Notes: generated from the sequence alone by a model not told the origin. DNA of 64,000 bases from Flavobacteriales bacterium (GCA_002707525.1 PAND01000018.1:3759-67758), one strand, 5' to 3'; shown: positions 27,836 through 35,872, counted from the first letter of the stretch. Made by a program: numbers and translations.

Positions 27836-28423
27836 TTAAAGTTTGACCCCCAAACTAATCAATAATTGAGACCTATTGTAGCTCAGTGGAATGTTATTCC
27901 AATCACCTATATGATCTTGAAAGCTGCTGTAGTATGTTACATCAAGGCTTAGTTTCCATAGATCTATCCCAACACCAACATTATAACCAACCGAAGGTGA
28001 TTCGAATGTCTGATTAAATGCATTATCACTTAACATTCCTTGGTAATGGACGCCTGCTTCTGCTCTTACTAATTTTAACAATCGAATACCCAAGTCAGCA
28101 TCCAATTGAATAAACTCATGGTTAAATTGTCCGAATACTATATTACCAGAAGCATCATATCCCTCTAAAAAATGCGTGTTCTTTGCAAAAATCAAGCTTC
28201 CTGAAGTATATAGCTGATCTCCTAAGAATTGACGTCCAAAGACGCCTATATGATAACCATTATCTGCCGTTTCTCCTTCAAGTATTGCTTGAGTAGAGCC
28301 AGCGGCATCACTCAGACCGATAGTATTTAGGTCATAATTTAATCCCGTTCTAATTCCCCAACGGCTCTGGGCACTAATAGTCATAGAAGAAAATAGGATT
28401 ATACCAATAAAAATCTTTTTCAT
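27836..28423 (-). CDS. Outer-membrane beta-barrel protein (porin-like, OmpA-barrel type)
   Basis: 195 residues. Signal peptide MKKIFIGIILFSSMTISAQS, then alternating amphipathic strands (RWGIRTGLNYDLNTIGL, VGYNVGVGIDLWKLSLDVTY) ending in LLISLGVKL, which looks like the closing strand of a small barrel. This resembles the PorT/OMP_b-brl family common in Bacteroidota. Function is unknown. It is a single gene, divergent from the P-II operon, with 309 bases between them. Confidence 0.75.
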   Translation of the reverse strand: MKKIFIGIILFSSMTISAQSRWGIRTGLNYDLNTIGLSDAAGSTQAILEGETADNGYHIGVFGRQFLGDQLYTSGSLIFAKNTHFLEGYDASGNIVFGQFNHEFIQLDADLGIRLLKLVRAEAGVHYQGMLSDNAFNQTFESPSVGYNVGVGIDLWKLSLDVTYYSSFQDHIGDWNNIPLSYNRSQLLISLGVKL

Positions 28424-28732
28424 AGCTAACAGTTTTGACGTTCTTAATTAATCTTAACACTACAATTATGCCAATTAGAATCAAATAAGATCATGATTCC
28501 TAAGATTTTGACGTTTTCTGTAGGTTTAAATTGAATTTACTCAATCATTTAATAGGATGTCACCCCAAAAAACAAAGGGGGTGTTTGTGCCTATTTATAA
28601 TTTTTTGTGTGCGTAACCCCTTTTTTAAACGGGGTCTTGTTTAAAATTAAGTAGTGTTTACATTACACTACCCTTATTTTTTAGGGGGTCTATTGCTTTT
28701 TGTATAGTTTTATACCCACAAAACCATCAAAA
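28424..28732. promoter_or_regulatory. Dyad-rich leader between the outer-membrane protein gene and the P-II/amtB operon
   Basis: 309 bases without a gene. Seen directly: a 10-base direct repeat TTTTGACGTT at 28433-28442 and 28506-28515; a 6-base stem CACCCC/GGGGTG (28561-28566, 28578-28583); an inverted repeat TTTTAAAC/GTTTAAAA (28623-28630, 28639-28646); and the operator-like dyad at 28651-28671. Several C4-5/G4-5 runs recur (28617-28620, 28631-28634, 28684-28688). This is unusual for the window and probably reflects nitrogen control of the downstream operon; no standard -7 element was found. Confidence 0.5.
28651..28671. promoter_or_regulatory. Operator-like 21-base palindrome upstream of the P-II gene
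   Basis: Perfect inverted repeat with 7-base arms GTAGTGT (28651-28657) and ACACTAC (28665-28671) and a 7-base spacer, centred about 72 bases before the P-II ATG. It has the shape of a dimeric transcription-factor site; the protein is not known. Confidence 0.45.
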
Positions 28733-29071
28733 ATGAAAAAAATAGACGCAATCATTAGAAAGTCGCTATTCGATGAAGTTAGAGACGCCCTTCACGAAGC
28801 GAATGTCTACTTCTTTAGTTACTGGGATGTAACTGGAGTAGGTCACGAAAAGAAAGGAAAAGTATATCGGGGGGTTTCATACAGCACTTCCGACATTCAA
28901 AGACGCTATTTAAGCATAGTTGTGAATGACGACTTTGTGAAGCCTACCGTAATCGCAATCCTTAAAGCCGGGAACACAGGAGAAGTTGGCGACGGGAAAA
29001 TATTTGTAACACCAGTTGAAGAAGCTTATCGCATAAGAACCGGTGAAAGCGGAGATCAAACACTGAAATAA
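28733..29071 (+). CDS. glnK: Nitrogen regulatory protein P-II
   Basis: 112 residues from ATG 28733; the in-frame upstream start at 28700 adds residues not found in P-II. The T-loop region has VTGVGHEKKGKVYRGVSY, with Tyr50 at the position modified in other bacteria. The B-loop is TGEVGDGKIFV and the C-loop RIRTGESGD. P-II senses ATP/ADP and 2-oxoglutarate and, as GlnK, binds and blocks AmtB. The amtB gene follows after 12 bases, which supports the GlnK assignment. Confidence 0.93.
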   Translation: MKKIDAIIRKSLFDEVRDALHEANVYFFSYWDVTGVGHEKKGKVYRGVSYSTSDIQRRYLSIVVNDDFVKPTVIAILKAGNTGEVGDGKIFVTPVEEAYRIRTGESGDQTLK

Positions 29072-29083
29072 CATTTAATTATT

Positions 29084-30334
29084 ATGGACACTACTTTAAC
29101 TCTTACAATAAACAACCTATGGATGATGATCTGTACCGCCCTGGTATTCTTCATGCACCTTGGATTCAGCTTTCTTGAAATTGGCCTTACTCGCCAGAAA
29201 AACACCATTAATATTTTATTTAAAAACTTTTTCATTATTAGCATCGGTCTTGTTCTTTACGCATTTGTTGGATTTAACCTCATGTATCCAGCGTCCTTTT
29301 GGAGCGGCGTTTTACCGGACTACTTTGTTGGCCTTTTTGGACTCGAAAGCCCAATGGGAGACAGCGGCCTTGACTTAACTTACAATGAGGGTTATACTTA
29401 TTGGACGGACTTCTTGTTCCAAGGTATGTTTGCAGCTACTGCGGCCACTATAGTCTCTGGAGCTATTGCTGAACGCGCAAAACTTGGTTCATTTTTCTTG
29501 TTTTCCATATTATACGTTGGAATTGTCTATCCTATTGTGGGCTCATGGAAATGGGGCGGCGGATTCCTAGATGAGTGGGGATTCTATGATTTCGCTGGAT
29601 CAACACTTGTTCACAGTGTTGGCGGCTGGGCTGCATTCTTATACATTGCCAAGTTGGGGCCAAGAATTGGTAAGTTCACAAAAGATGGTGCTCCATCGGC
29701 AATACCTGGACACAATCTACCTTTTGCAGCAGCAGGAGTCTTCATCTTATGGTTAGGATGGTTTGGTTTTAACGGCGGTTCAGTGTTAAGTGCAGATCCG
29801 AGTCTTACTTCTTTAGTTTTGACTACAACATCCTTGGCAGCCGCAGCAGGTGGTTTAGCTGCCGCAGGTTTTGTACACATCTTTCATAAAAACTTTGACT
29901 TAACTATGTTTATGAATGGCATTTTAGGCGGTCTAGTAGGAATCACCGCCGGTGCCGATCAAATGAGCGTTTTAGAAGCTATCATTATTGGTGGAATAGG
30001 TGGTGTTGTTGTTGTGCTCGGTGTTTCTTTACTTGACAAGTTAAAGTTAGACGACCCAGTAGGTGCTGTTGCTGTTCACTTATTCACTGGAATGTGGGGG
30101 ACCCTAGCTGTAGGCATCTTTGGTGCATTAGCTTCTTGGGATCAATTCTTAGTTCAACTCGCAGGTGTTGGCTTAGTAGGCGCTTTCTGCGTTATTAGCA
30201 CAACCATCTTCCTCACAGTGATTAATAAGATTTGGGGTCTTCGCGTAGATAAAAAAGAAGAGCTCGAAGGTCTTGATCAAGCGGAACACGGGGGAATGGC
30301 TGCATACGCAGACTTTCGTATGAACCAACATTAA
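29084..30334 (+). CDS. amtB: Ammonium transporter
   Basis: 416 residues, with about 11 hydrophobic membrane segments. The twin pore histidines lie in TLVHSVGGWAAFLY and VAVHLFTGMWGTLAV. The extracellular gate region and signature FQGMFAATAATIVSGAIAER and PAAGVFILWLGWFGFNGGS-like stretches are typical of the Amt family. It imports ammonium across the inner membrane and is controlled by the P-II protein encoded just upstream. Confidence 0.95.
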   Translation: MDTTLTLTINNLWMMICTALVFFMHLGFSFLEIGLTRQKNTINILFKNFFIISIGLVLYAFVGFNLMYPASFWSGVLPDYFVGLFGLESPMGDSGLDLTYNEGYTYWTDFLFQGMFAATAATIVSGAIAERAKLGSFFLFSILYVGIVYPIVGSWKWGGGFLDEWGFYDFAGSTLVHSVGGWAAFLYIAKLGPRIGKFTKDGAPSAIPGHNLPFAAAGVFILWLGWFGFNGGSVLSADPSLTSLVLTTTSLAAAAGGLAAAGFVHIFHKNFDLTMFMNGILGGLVGITAGADQMSVLEAIIIGGIGGVVVVLGVSLLDKLKLDDPVGAVAVHLFTGMWGTLAVGIFGALASWDQFLVQLAGVGLVGAFCVISTTIFLTVINKIWGLRVDKKEELEGLDQAEHGGMAAYADFRMNQH

Positions 30335-30355
30335 TAAAGTAATCTTAAAAAAAGC

Positions 30356-30383
30356 GACCCGAAGTGCTGCAACACCTCGGGTC
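30356..30383 (+). terminator. Hairpin between amtB and the outer-membrane protein gene
   Basis: Arms 30356-30366 (GACCCGAAGTG) and 30373-30383 pair with one mismatch around a 6-base loop, 22 bases after the amtB stop and 20 bases before the next ATG. No T run follows, so it may be partial termination or transcript stabilisation. Confidence 0.5.
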
Positions 30384-30402
30384 TAATAAAACAATTCTCG
30401 GT

Positions 30403-31437
30403 ATGAAAATTATTTTAACAAAAGTCTCAAAAATTTGGGTAATAGCAATATCCCTTTGTATTAACTACACAGTAAATGCACAAAGCACTGAAGATGAGTC
30501 CATAGAGTTATCTGGTTCAGTTGACACCTACTTCAGAACGAATCTTAGTGGCGGAGATAAACTTGATGCACCCGCCTCAAGTTTTGCAAACCTCAATGGA
30601 TTTGCACTAGGCATGGTGAATGTAAAAGCCGAACAAAGTACATCTCAAGGAGGATTTGTTGCAGATCTAGTCTTTGGCCCTAGAGGTACTGATGCTGTCT
30701 TTGCTTCGCCATATTACAGCGCCACAGGAAATATTGTGAACCAACTGTATGCCTACTGGAATGCAAATGAAAAACTCACGCTTACTTTAGGAAACTTCAA
30801 TACATTCTTGGGATACGAAGTAATATCTCCCGTGGACAACTTTCATTATTCAACTTCCTATTTGTTCTCATACGGACCATTTTCTCATACCGGTTTGAAA
30901 GCAGATTATGTTCTTTCTGATGACCATAGTCTTATGGTTGCAATCATGAATCCTACAGATTTGACTGAGATGAATGACGTAAACCTGTACACATACGGTT
31001 TGCAATATGGATTCAAAGACACCTATTTCAACTTCCTTTACGGCAAGCAAGCTGTTGACGCAGACGCAACTTTTCAAGCAGATATCACTGGGTCCTACGA
31101 ACTAAGTGATAAATTTTCCTTGGGCGTCAATGCTTCCTACAACGAAACTATGAATGCGGGCGGTTTTTATGGTGTAGCATTGTACCCCGCCTTGGCCATT
31201 AAAGACGGATTTGATGCTGGACTAAGAGTAGAGTATTTTAAGGAATTGGAAGCTGGTGGCGTTGCTTATGGAGCGGACAATTCAGTTATTGACGCTACAG
31301 TAACAGCAAGCTATACCACCAAAGACCTTAGACTTATCGCAGAACTTAGATTAGACCAAAGCTCTACGGCACAATTCAATTCGATGACTTCTGACCAATT
31401 ATCATCTTTCATATTAACCGCTGTATACTCTTTCTAA
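30403..31437 (+). CDS. Outer-membrane beta-barrel protein (BBP2-type porin) of the ammonium operon
   Basis: 344 residues from ATG 30403. A signal peptide ends near VNAQS, and the body is made of alternating strands (SGSVDTYFRTNLSG, LTLGNFNTFLGYEVIS, LGVNASYNETMNAG) closing with FILTAVYSF, as in outer-membrane barrels. The conserved LGNFNTFLGYE and SPVDNFHYSTSYLF pattern is that of the BBP2 family of putative beta-barrel porins. It follows P-II and amtB on the same strand behind an intergenic hairpin. A role in passage of ammonium or nitrogen compounds across the outer membrane is inferred from position only. Confidence 0.75.
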   Translation: MKIILTKVSKIWVIAISLCINYTVNAQSTEDESIELSGSVDTYFRTNLSGGDKLDAPASSFANLNGFALGMVNVKAEQSTSQGGFVADLVFGPRGTDAVFASPYYSATGNIVNQLYAYWNANEKLTLTLGNFNTFLGYEVISPVDNFHYSTSYLFSYGPFSHTGLKADYVLSDDHSLMVAIMNPTDLTEMNDVNLYTYGLQYGFKDTYFNFLYGKQAVDADATFQADITGSYELSDKFSLGVNASYNETMNAGGFYGVALYPALAIKDGFDAGLRVEYFKELEAGGVAYGADNSVIDATVTASYTTKDLRLIAELRLDQSSTAQFNSMTSDQLSSFILTAVYSF

Positions 31438-31458
31438 CCTAAACAATGTTAAGGGTAG

Positions 31459-31481
31459 AGCCCGGGCAATTTGTCCGGGCT
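31459..31481. terminator. Bidirectional terminator between convergent genes
   Basis: Stem AGCCCGG (31459-31465) with CCGGGCT (31475-31481) and a 9-base loop followed by a T-rich stretch. It ends 3 bases from the stop of the convergent minus-strand gene. Confidence 0.8.
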
Positions 31482-31484
31482 TTA

Positions 31485-31925
31485 TTATTCGCAATCAAGT
31501 CCAAACTCATTTGTTTTTTTAACAAATAAATCCTTGAACTTATGTACTTCTTTTCCGCTTTCAGCCATTTCTTTTTTACTAATCAATTCCTCTAGGCCAT
31601 TACCTCTTTCTATCAAAACTACGGGCAGTGCAAAACCTGAAAAGTTAATCCGCATTTCTTCTGCTTCATTTGTATGGAGCACATAGTTTTCACACTTTAA
31701 TGCGCTAATCCAGGCTCTCCATTCGGGTTTAGCACTAACCGTACTGTGTGTGATATCACAAAGTTCGCAATGCTGATTTTTCAAATACTTTCCATACAAG
31801 TAGGAAATCTCACCGCCGATGGTGCCGCTTGCATTATAAATAAAATAGATTTTAGGGGACGTATTTTGAGCTTCTGAATTAAGCGAAGCTACTGCTAGGA
31901 AAAGAGCCAGGATTGATCGAAACAT
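31485..31925 (-). CDS. Small secreted protein with CxxC, last gene of the MbnP/MbnH-like operon
   Basis: 146 residues with a signal peptide (about residues 1-19, ending SEAQ). It has CELC followed by DITHS (residues about 53-61) and further Cys residues in KCENY and at the end. The arrangement YNAxG...C.LC..TH recalls a family of uncharacterised small bacterial proteins; I do not recognise a named domain. It starts 3 bases after the diheme peroxidase stop, so it is the last gene of the four-gene operon. The CxxC could serve thiol exchange or metal binding, which is inference only. Confidence 0.65.
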   Translation of the reverse strand: MFRSILALFLAVASLNSEAQNTSPKIYFIYNASGTIGGEISYLYGKYLKNQHCELCDITHSTVSAKPEWRAWISALKCENYVLHTNEAEEMRINFSGFALPVVLIERGNGLEELISKKEMAESGKEVHKFKDLFVKKTNEFGLDCE

Positions 31926-31928
31926 GAT

Positions 31929-32879
31929 TTAAAGGGTTTTTAGAAACTCTTCCAAAGCAACAAGTTCCTTTTCACTTAGGTTCAGCGGCTCAATCAATTC
32001 GCTAGTATATTCATGCCCTGAACCACCTAAATTATATTGGTTCAAAACATCCGTAAGCGTATTAATACTTCCATCATGCATATATGGCGCTGTACTTTGG
32101 ATATGTCTTAAGGACGGTACCATGAACGCAAATAAATCAGCGGAATCAAGTGTTAATTGTGCTCGACCATAATCTTCTGTGCTCGTGACCGTGCCATTAT
32201 TGTAAAAATCAAAACTTGTGAATAACGGACCACTGTGACAACGGCTGCAGTTGGCTTTACCAAAGAAGAGCGCTAATCCATTCTTTGCTTCATTGGACAA
32301 AGCATCTGTATTCCCTGCAACATATGCATCTAAGGGAGCGTCATTTGAAATCAAGGTCCGTTCAAATTGCGCAATTGCCCTGGTAATTGTATACGCGGTT
32401 GCACTATCATTAAATGCTTCAAAGAATTCACTTTGATAGGTCGAATCCGAATTTAACCTGTCTGCTAAGAGAACCATGTTGAATGCCATTTCATTATGTT
32501 CTTGAATGGGGACAAGAACTTGCATTTCTAAGGAAGGGACTCCTCCCTCTCTCATAAAATAAGGATGATAACCAACGTTCCAAAGCGATGGAGAATTTCG
32601 TTTACCCATCATGTCATTAACACCAGGGCTTACAGGAAGGTGATCTGCCATGCCAAAAGCAACTTTATGGCAAGAGGCACAGCTTATAGAAGTATCTAGG
32701 CTAAGAATTGGATCTGAAAAGAGACGTTCTCCCAAAGCAATTTTCTTATGGTCTAGCTGATTGTCTGCAGGGTATTCCATAACTGGCCATTGGGCAAGTT
32801 CATTCAGAATGAAATCCGTGTTGTTATTTTCACATGAAAAAAGAGCCAAAAAACTAAAAAGGCGAAGAATATCTTTCAT
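31929..32879 (-). CDS. Diheme cytochrome c peroxidase-family protein, MbnH/MauG-like
   Basis: 316 residues. The lipobox FSC gives Cys16, so it is probably a lipoprotein. Two heme-attachment motifs are present: CASCH (Cys67, Cys70, His71) and CSRCH (Cys211, Cys214, His215). Between them lie RNSPSLWNVGYHPYFMREGG and VPIQEHNEMAF, the conserved blocks of bacterial cytochrome c peroxidase and MauG relatives. The C-terminus is LNLSEKELVALEEFLKTL. Adjacent to an MbnP-like gene, it matches the MbnP/MbnH pairing, in which the diheme enzyme oxidises a Trp of MbnP to kynurenine. Simple H2O2-reducing CcpA is the alternative. Confidence 0.85.
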   Translation of the reverse strand: MKDILRLFSFLALFSCENNNTDFILNELAQWPVMEYPADNQLDHKKIALGERLFSDPILSLDTSISCASCHKVAFGMADHLPVSPGVNDMMGKRNSPSLWNVGYHPYFMREGGVPSLEMQVLVPIQEHNEMAFNMVLLADRLNSDSTYQSEFFEAFNDSATAYTITRAIAQFERTLISNDAPLDAYVAGNTDALSNEAKNGLALFFGKANCSRCHSGPLFTSFDFYNNGTVTSTEDYGRAQLTLDSADLFAFMVPSLRHIQSTAPYMHDGSINTLTDVLNQYNLGGSGHEYTSELIEPLNLSEKELVALEEFLKTL

Positions 32880-33159
32880 TAGAAATTAGTTCATAGTCTG
32901 TAAGTATTTGCAAAAATGCTTCTAAATCATCCTTGTCCTGTTCGCTAAGTATAAGCCCTGCAGCTGCAGTCATCACCAAAGCTTGATCCAAAGTTGGTGA
33001 CATTTGTAAACCATGATCATTATAGCTTGGAATATTTGGCGTGGGCAATTGACCGTATTCTAAAGCATACAGTGCTGTATCCCGAGTAGGTAAAGGTGTT
33101 CTTTTGGAGCAACCTATAACTATTAAGAATAAAAGAAATATAGTAGCCCAAGATTTCAT
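32854..33159 (-). CDS. Small lipoprotein resembling the tail of a diheme peroxidase
   Basis: 101 residues, lipobox VIGC (Cys17). No heme motif is present. The C-terminal part LILSEQDKDDLEAFLQILTD is closely similar in pattern to the C-terminus of its neighbour (LNLSEKELVALEEFLKTL) and to the end of diheme cytochrome c peroxidases in general. It starts 1 base after the stop of the MbnP-like gene and its end overlaps the peroxidase gene by 26 bases, so it is an integral member of the operon. Function is unknown. Confidence 0.7.
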   Translation of the reverse strand: MKSWATIFLLFLIVIGCSKRTPLPTRDTALYALEYGQLPTPNIPSYNDHGLQMSPTLDQALVMTAAAGLILSEQDKDDLEAFLQILTDYELISNERYSSPF

Positions 33160-33160
33160 T

Positions 33161-34108
33161 TTATCTAATCACAATTTTTGATGTTTTAGTAAAGCCTTTG
33201 TTAGATACTAGACAGATGTAGATTCCGGAACTTTTCAAAACTACAGGTTCTGACTCTTTTACTATGGACTGGTGTACAACTGATCCCAGGGCGTTGTAGA
33301 CAATCAACTCTGCTCCATCAACCCCATTAATAAAGACTTCACCATTTGAGGGATTTGGATGAACGCTCAAATGAGACCATGCCTCTTCCTGAAGAATCAA
33401 TGCTGAATTCCCATCTGCACTTTTAAACACGTTATTGTTGAAATTCTTCAATGCTTGAAAAGCATCACCCGTTTCACCATGAGAAATGGTCCCGTTAGAC
33501 ACAGGTATGTTTCGGATTAATTCAGCATAATCGGCCTGTATATCTAGAAGCATGGTGTCGTTTCCTAATAAAGATCCTGAGGTCGGAATAGTTTGCATGG
33601 CATAGTTGCCGTTGCCTAAGCCATGGAATTCAAAGGTTTGATTAAACGAAGTACCGCCAAGTCCTTCTGCACAAACAAAACGATAGCCTGCTGCCCAACC
33701 CCAATGCATAGATGGAAATTTAGGAGCTAATGGATGTGCTGCCGGGTATAGTGTAGGATCTAAATTATTTAAATCTGGTCCAACGCCGATTGCAAATCGT
33801 AACGCAGAAATACTATTGAAGTCCAATGAACCTAAATTCAAAGTGGTCGTTTCCTCGCTCATTGCATCTATCAAGTGGGTTTCGGGATATAAAAATGTAT
33901 CGCCTTGATTATAGATTACTTCTATATCATCCACATAATATTGAAGACGAGAAAACTTGAATTGGTTTCCTAAATTATTAAAGCCGATTAAAGAATCCGT
34001 TACGGGAACACCGTCCATATTATGATGAATATTTAGGACTAATTCTTTAGTCTGCGAATTCAACATGAAAGAGGTTAGAACTAAAATTAAGAGTATGATT
34101 CTTTTCAT
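33161..34108 (-). CDS. MbnP-like copper-binding protein with T9SS type A sorting domain
   Basis: 315 residues, signal peptide about residues 1-19. The family core is seen in RLQYYVDDIEVIY, ALRFAIGVG and the hallmark SMHWGWAAGYRFV (His135, Trp136, Trp138), followed by FEFHGLGNGN. After about residue 245 comes a type IX secretion C-terminal domain: SVHPNPSNGEVFINGVDG, then a beta-sandwich ending in GFTKTSKIVIR. Known MbnP proteins bind Cu(I) through His and a kynurenine made from Trp by MbnH. The sorting domain indicates export to the cell surface by T9SS. First gene of the operon. Confidence 0.85.
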   Translation of the reverse strand: MKRIILLILVLTSFMLNSQTKELVLNIHHNMDGVPVTDSLIGFNNLGNQFKFSRLQYYVDDIEVIYNQGDTFLYPETHLIDAMSEETTTLNLGSLDFNSISALRFAIGVGPDLNNLDPTLYPAAHPLAPKFPSMHWGWAAGYRFVCAEGLGGTSFNQTFEFHGLGNGNYAMQTIPTSGSLLGNDTMLLDIQADYAELIRNIPVSNGTISHGETGDAFQALKNFNNNVFKSADGNSALILQEEAWSHLSVHPNPSNGEVFINGVDGAELIVYNALGSVVHQSIVKESEPVVLKSSGIYICLVSNKGFTKTSKIVIR

Positions 34109-34269
34109 ATAAGGATGAATTTTCTTAAAGTTAATGAAATGCGGTACAAGAACGATTTCCTAAATAGCACAATAACTATTCCTTTGAGTAAGACGTCTAA
34201 TTCAGCAATTAATTGATTTTAAACTATAATTTTAACTAACTTCATTTACACCCTTAATTATGCATATAT

Positions 34270-34623
34270 ATGTTGCCGTTTGATCATGTTGAACAACGAA
34301 TCGTAGAAAACTCCGTTCATTTGACTTATGCTATTCTTCATGAGGACGGTGATTATTTTTTTCTAGCCCAAGCCAAGCTAATCAGCGGTGGTTGTCTAAT
34401 TGAAATCACCTATAACTTAGATGGAAATGGTGACTTCCATGATAAAAAAATCAAGTATTCCCAACTGAGCTACTACCTGAAAAAATTTTATGTTCTTGGC
34501 GTTTCTATTCAAAGAAAAGATTGGGGTGTTTCTGTTTGTGCAGGTGAAATGTGGGTTGGAGCCAATAATAACATCATAACTACGGCACTATTTTCCAGAT
34601 TGACAGGAACCTACCTAAACTGA
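34270..34623 (+). CDS. Hypothetical protein
   Basis: 117 residues, no signal peptide or membrane segment; the sequence has Trp, Tyr and Gly scattered like a small mixed alpha/beta domain (EITYNLDGNGDFHDKKI, AGEMWVGANNNI). I do not recognise the family. It stands alone on the plus strand, 161 bases downstream of the divergent MbnP-like gene, with no recognisable promoter. Coding nature is likely from length and uninterrupted normal composition, but not certain. Confidence 0.5.
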   Translation: MLPFDHVEQRIVENSVHLTYAILHEDGDYFFLAQAKLISGGCLIEITYNLDGNGDFHDKKIKYSQLSYYLKKFYVLGVSIQRKDWGVSVCAGEMWVGANNNIITTALFSRLTGTYLN

Positions 34624-34638
34624 GATAATACTATCGTT

Positions 34639-35112
34639 TTACTTGTAAAAGAGCAGCTCGGTTTTTCCCTGCATATCAAAATCATAGTACGTTTCTATTT
34701 CCAGCTCACCCAAAGTTTCATGCACCCCTCTGTATTCACTGCAAGCCTTAACCTTTCCGTCTAGCCCTCCATAGATACTCAACTTGCCTGGGATAAAAGT
34801 ATAATAGGAATACTGTTCTTCAACTACTGCTCGGCTTCGTGACATTATAGCTATAACAGCTTTGTTCAAAGCATCAAGAGACAACTCCGGAGCTTTTGAT
34901 TTATTAACGAATGCCACAGTATAATTCCTCCCGTCGCTTCCTTGCCAAATGAAATTTTCACTCTTAAAATCAGGCAAAATATAAGACTCCTGATTTGTTT
35001 GTTTCATGTGTTGCTGAAACCCATCACTTGTATATGTAAACACGCCTGCGATAATCAACATTGATATTGCTGTCAATAGAACTATGAAAATTTTAGAAAG
35101 TACTTTTTTCAT
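34639..35112 (-). CDS. Hypothetical membrane-anchored or secreted protein
   Basis: 157 residues with an N-terminal hydrophobic segment (about residues 7-27, IFIVLLTAISMLIIAGVF) without a lipobox, so it is either a signal peptide or an anchor. The rest has a mixed sequence ending in TELLFYK. No family recognised. It stands alone between two plus-strand genes. Confidence 0.55.
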   Translation of the reverse strand: MKKVLSKIFIVLLTAISMLIIAGVFTYTSDGFQQHMKQTNQESYILPDFKSENFIWQGSDGRNYTVAFVNKSKAPELSLDALNKAVIAIMSRSRAVVEEQYSYYTFIPGKLSIYGGLDGKVKACSEYRGVHETLGELEIETYYDFDMQGKTELLFYK

Positions 35113-35215
35113 TCACCTGTAAATAAAATGACAGCTATATTTCTTTGAGAAACTACAATATAAATATGGATTGCTTAGTTTAGAATATACTAGTAATCTT
35201 AAATTCCAATAGAAA

Positions 35216-35872
35216 ATGCGAATTGCCTTTCTCATCTTGAGTTTTATCCCAATCTTGAGTTTTAGTCAGAAAAGGGACATTCAAGAGCACAAGTACTCTG
35301 TTAAGGATAACTCATTATTTGTTGGTAGATCTGATCAAAGAATTTATATCCCTAAAGGCATTGATAGCCTTTCATTTGAGGATTTTGGGGGGAACCCCAT
35401 AGTAGATTACTTGCTTAGCTTTTATGACTCTACCTCTTCCAAGCGATTTGTTGTAGCTCATGATTTTGAAGGTGATGATTCCATTAGTTATTCTAAATCA
35501 TTCACTCAGATTTTTGAACATGATATTGCATATTCTCAAATTTCTGAAGGTAGCTTTTATAGCACTAAAGAAGGCATTGATGTTGATCGTGGTAGAGAAG
35601 AGTCAATTCTGAAATTTCCACCAATGTCTACTGAAACGGCTAAAACATTAGTCAGCTCTTTAGTACAAATACACTCCTATGATTATCCTCAAGGGAATTT
35701 CCCGGATGGGATGGACGGATGGAAAAGGGAACAGAAAGAAGGCAATCAGACGCAATGGGTATATCAAGACCCCAATTTGGACGACAAGATGTTTGATATT
35801 GTTATCATTATTGAACAAACTAAATCTTACACCTCAATTTCAAGAATTTATAGGTGGAGTTTTGGTTGTTGA
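35216..35872 (+). CDS. Hypothetical secreted protein
   Basis: 218 residues; signal peptide MRIAFLILSFIPILSFSQKR at the N-terminus. The body is Ser/Asp/Tyr-rich without repeats, and it ends with a Cys (RWSFGC). I do not recognise a domain. No promoter match was seen in the 103 bases upstream. The 176 bases behind it carry no convincing gene. Confidence 0.55.
   Translation: MRIAFLILSFIPILSFSQKRDIQEHKYSVKDNSLFVGRSDQRIYIPKGIDSLSFEDFGGNPIVDYLLSFYDSTSSKRFVVAHDFEGDDSISYSKSFTQIFEHDIAYSQISEGSFYSTKEGIDVDRGREESILKFPPMSTETAKTLVSSLVQIHSYDYPQGNFPDGMDGWKREQKEGNQTQWVYQDPNLDDKMFDIVIIIEQTKSYTSISRIYRWSFGC

Noticed and set aside
28683-28696. Possible sigma-54 (-24/-12) promoter before the P-II gene
   Set aside because: GG and GC are nine rather than ten bases apart, and the conserved TGG is not formed; the match is below what these promoters require.
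23829-34108. A functional link between the kynurenine degradation cluster and the MbnP/MbnH-like operon
   Set aside because: Protein-bound kynurenine made by MbnH-type enzymes is not a substrate of the free-kynurenine pathway; the closeness of the genes is probably coincidence.
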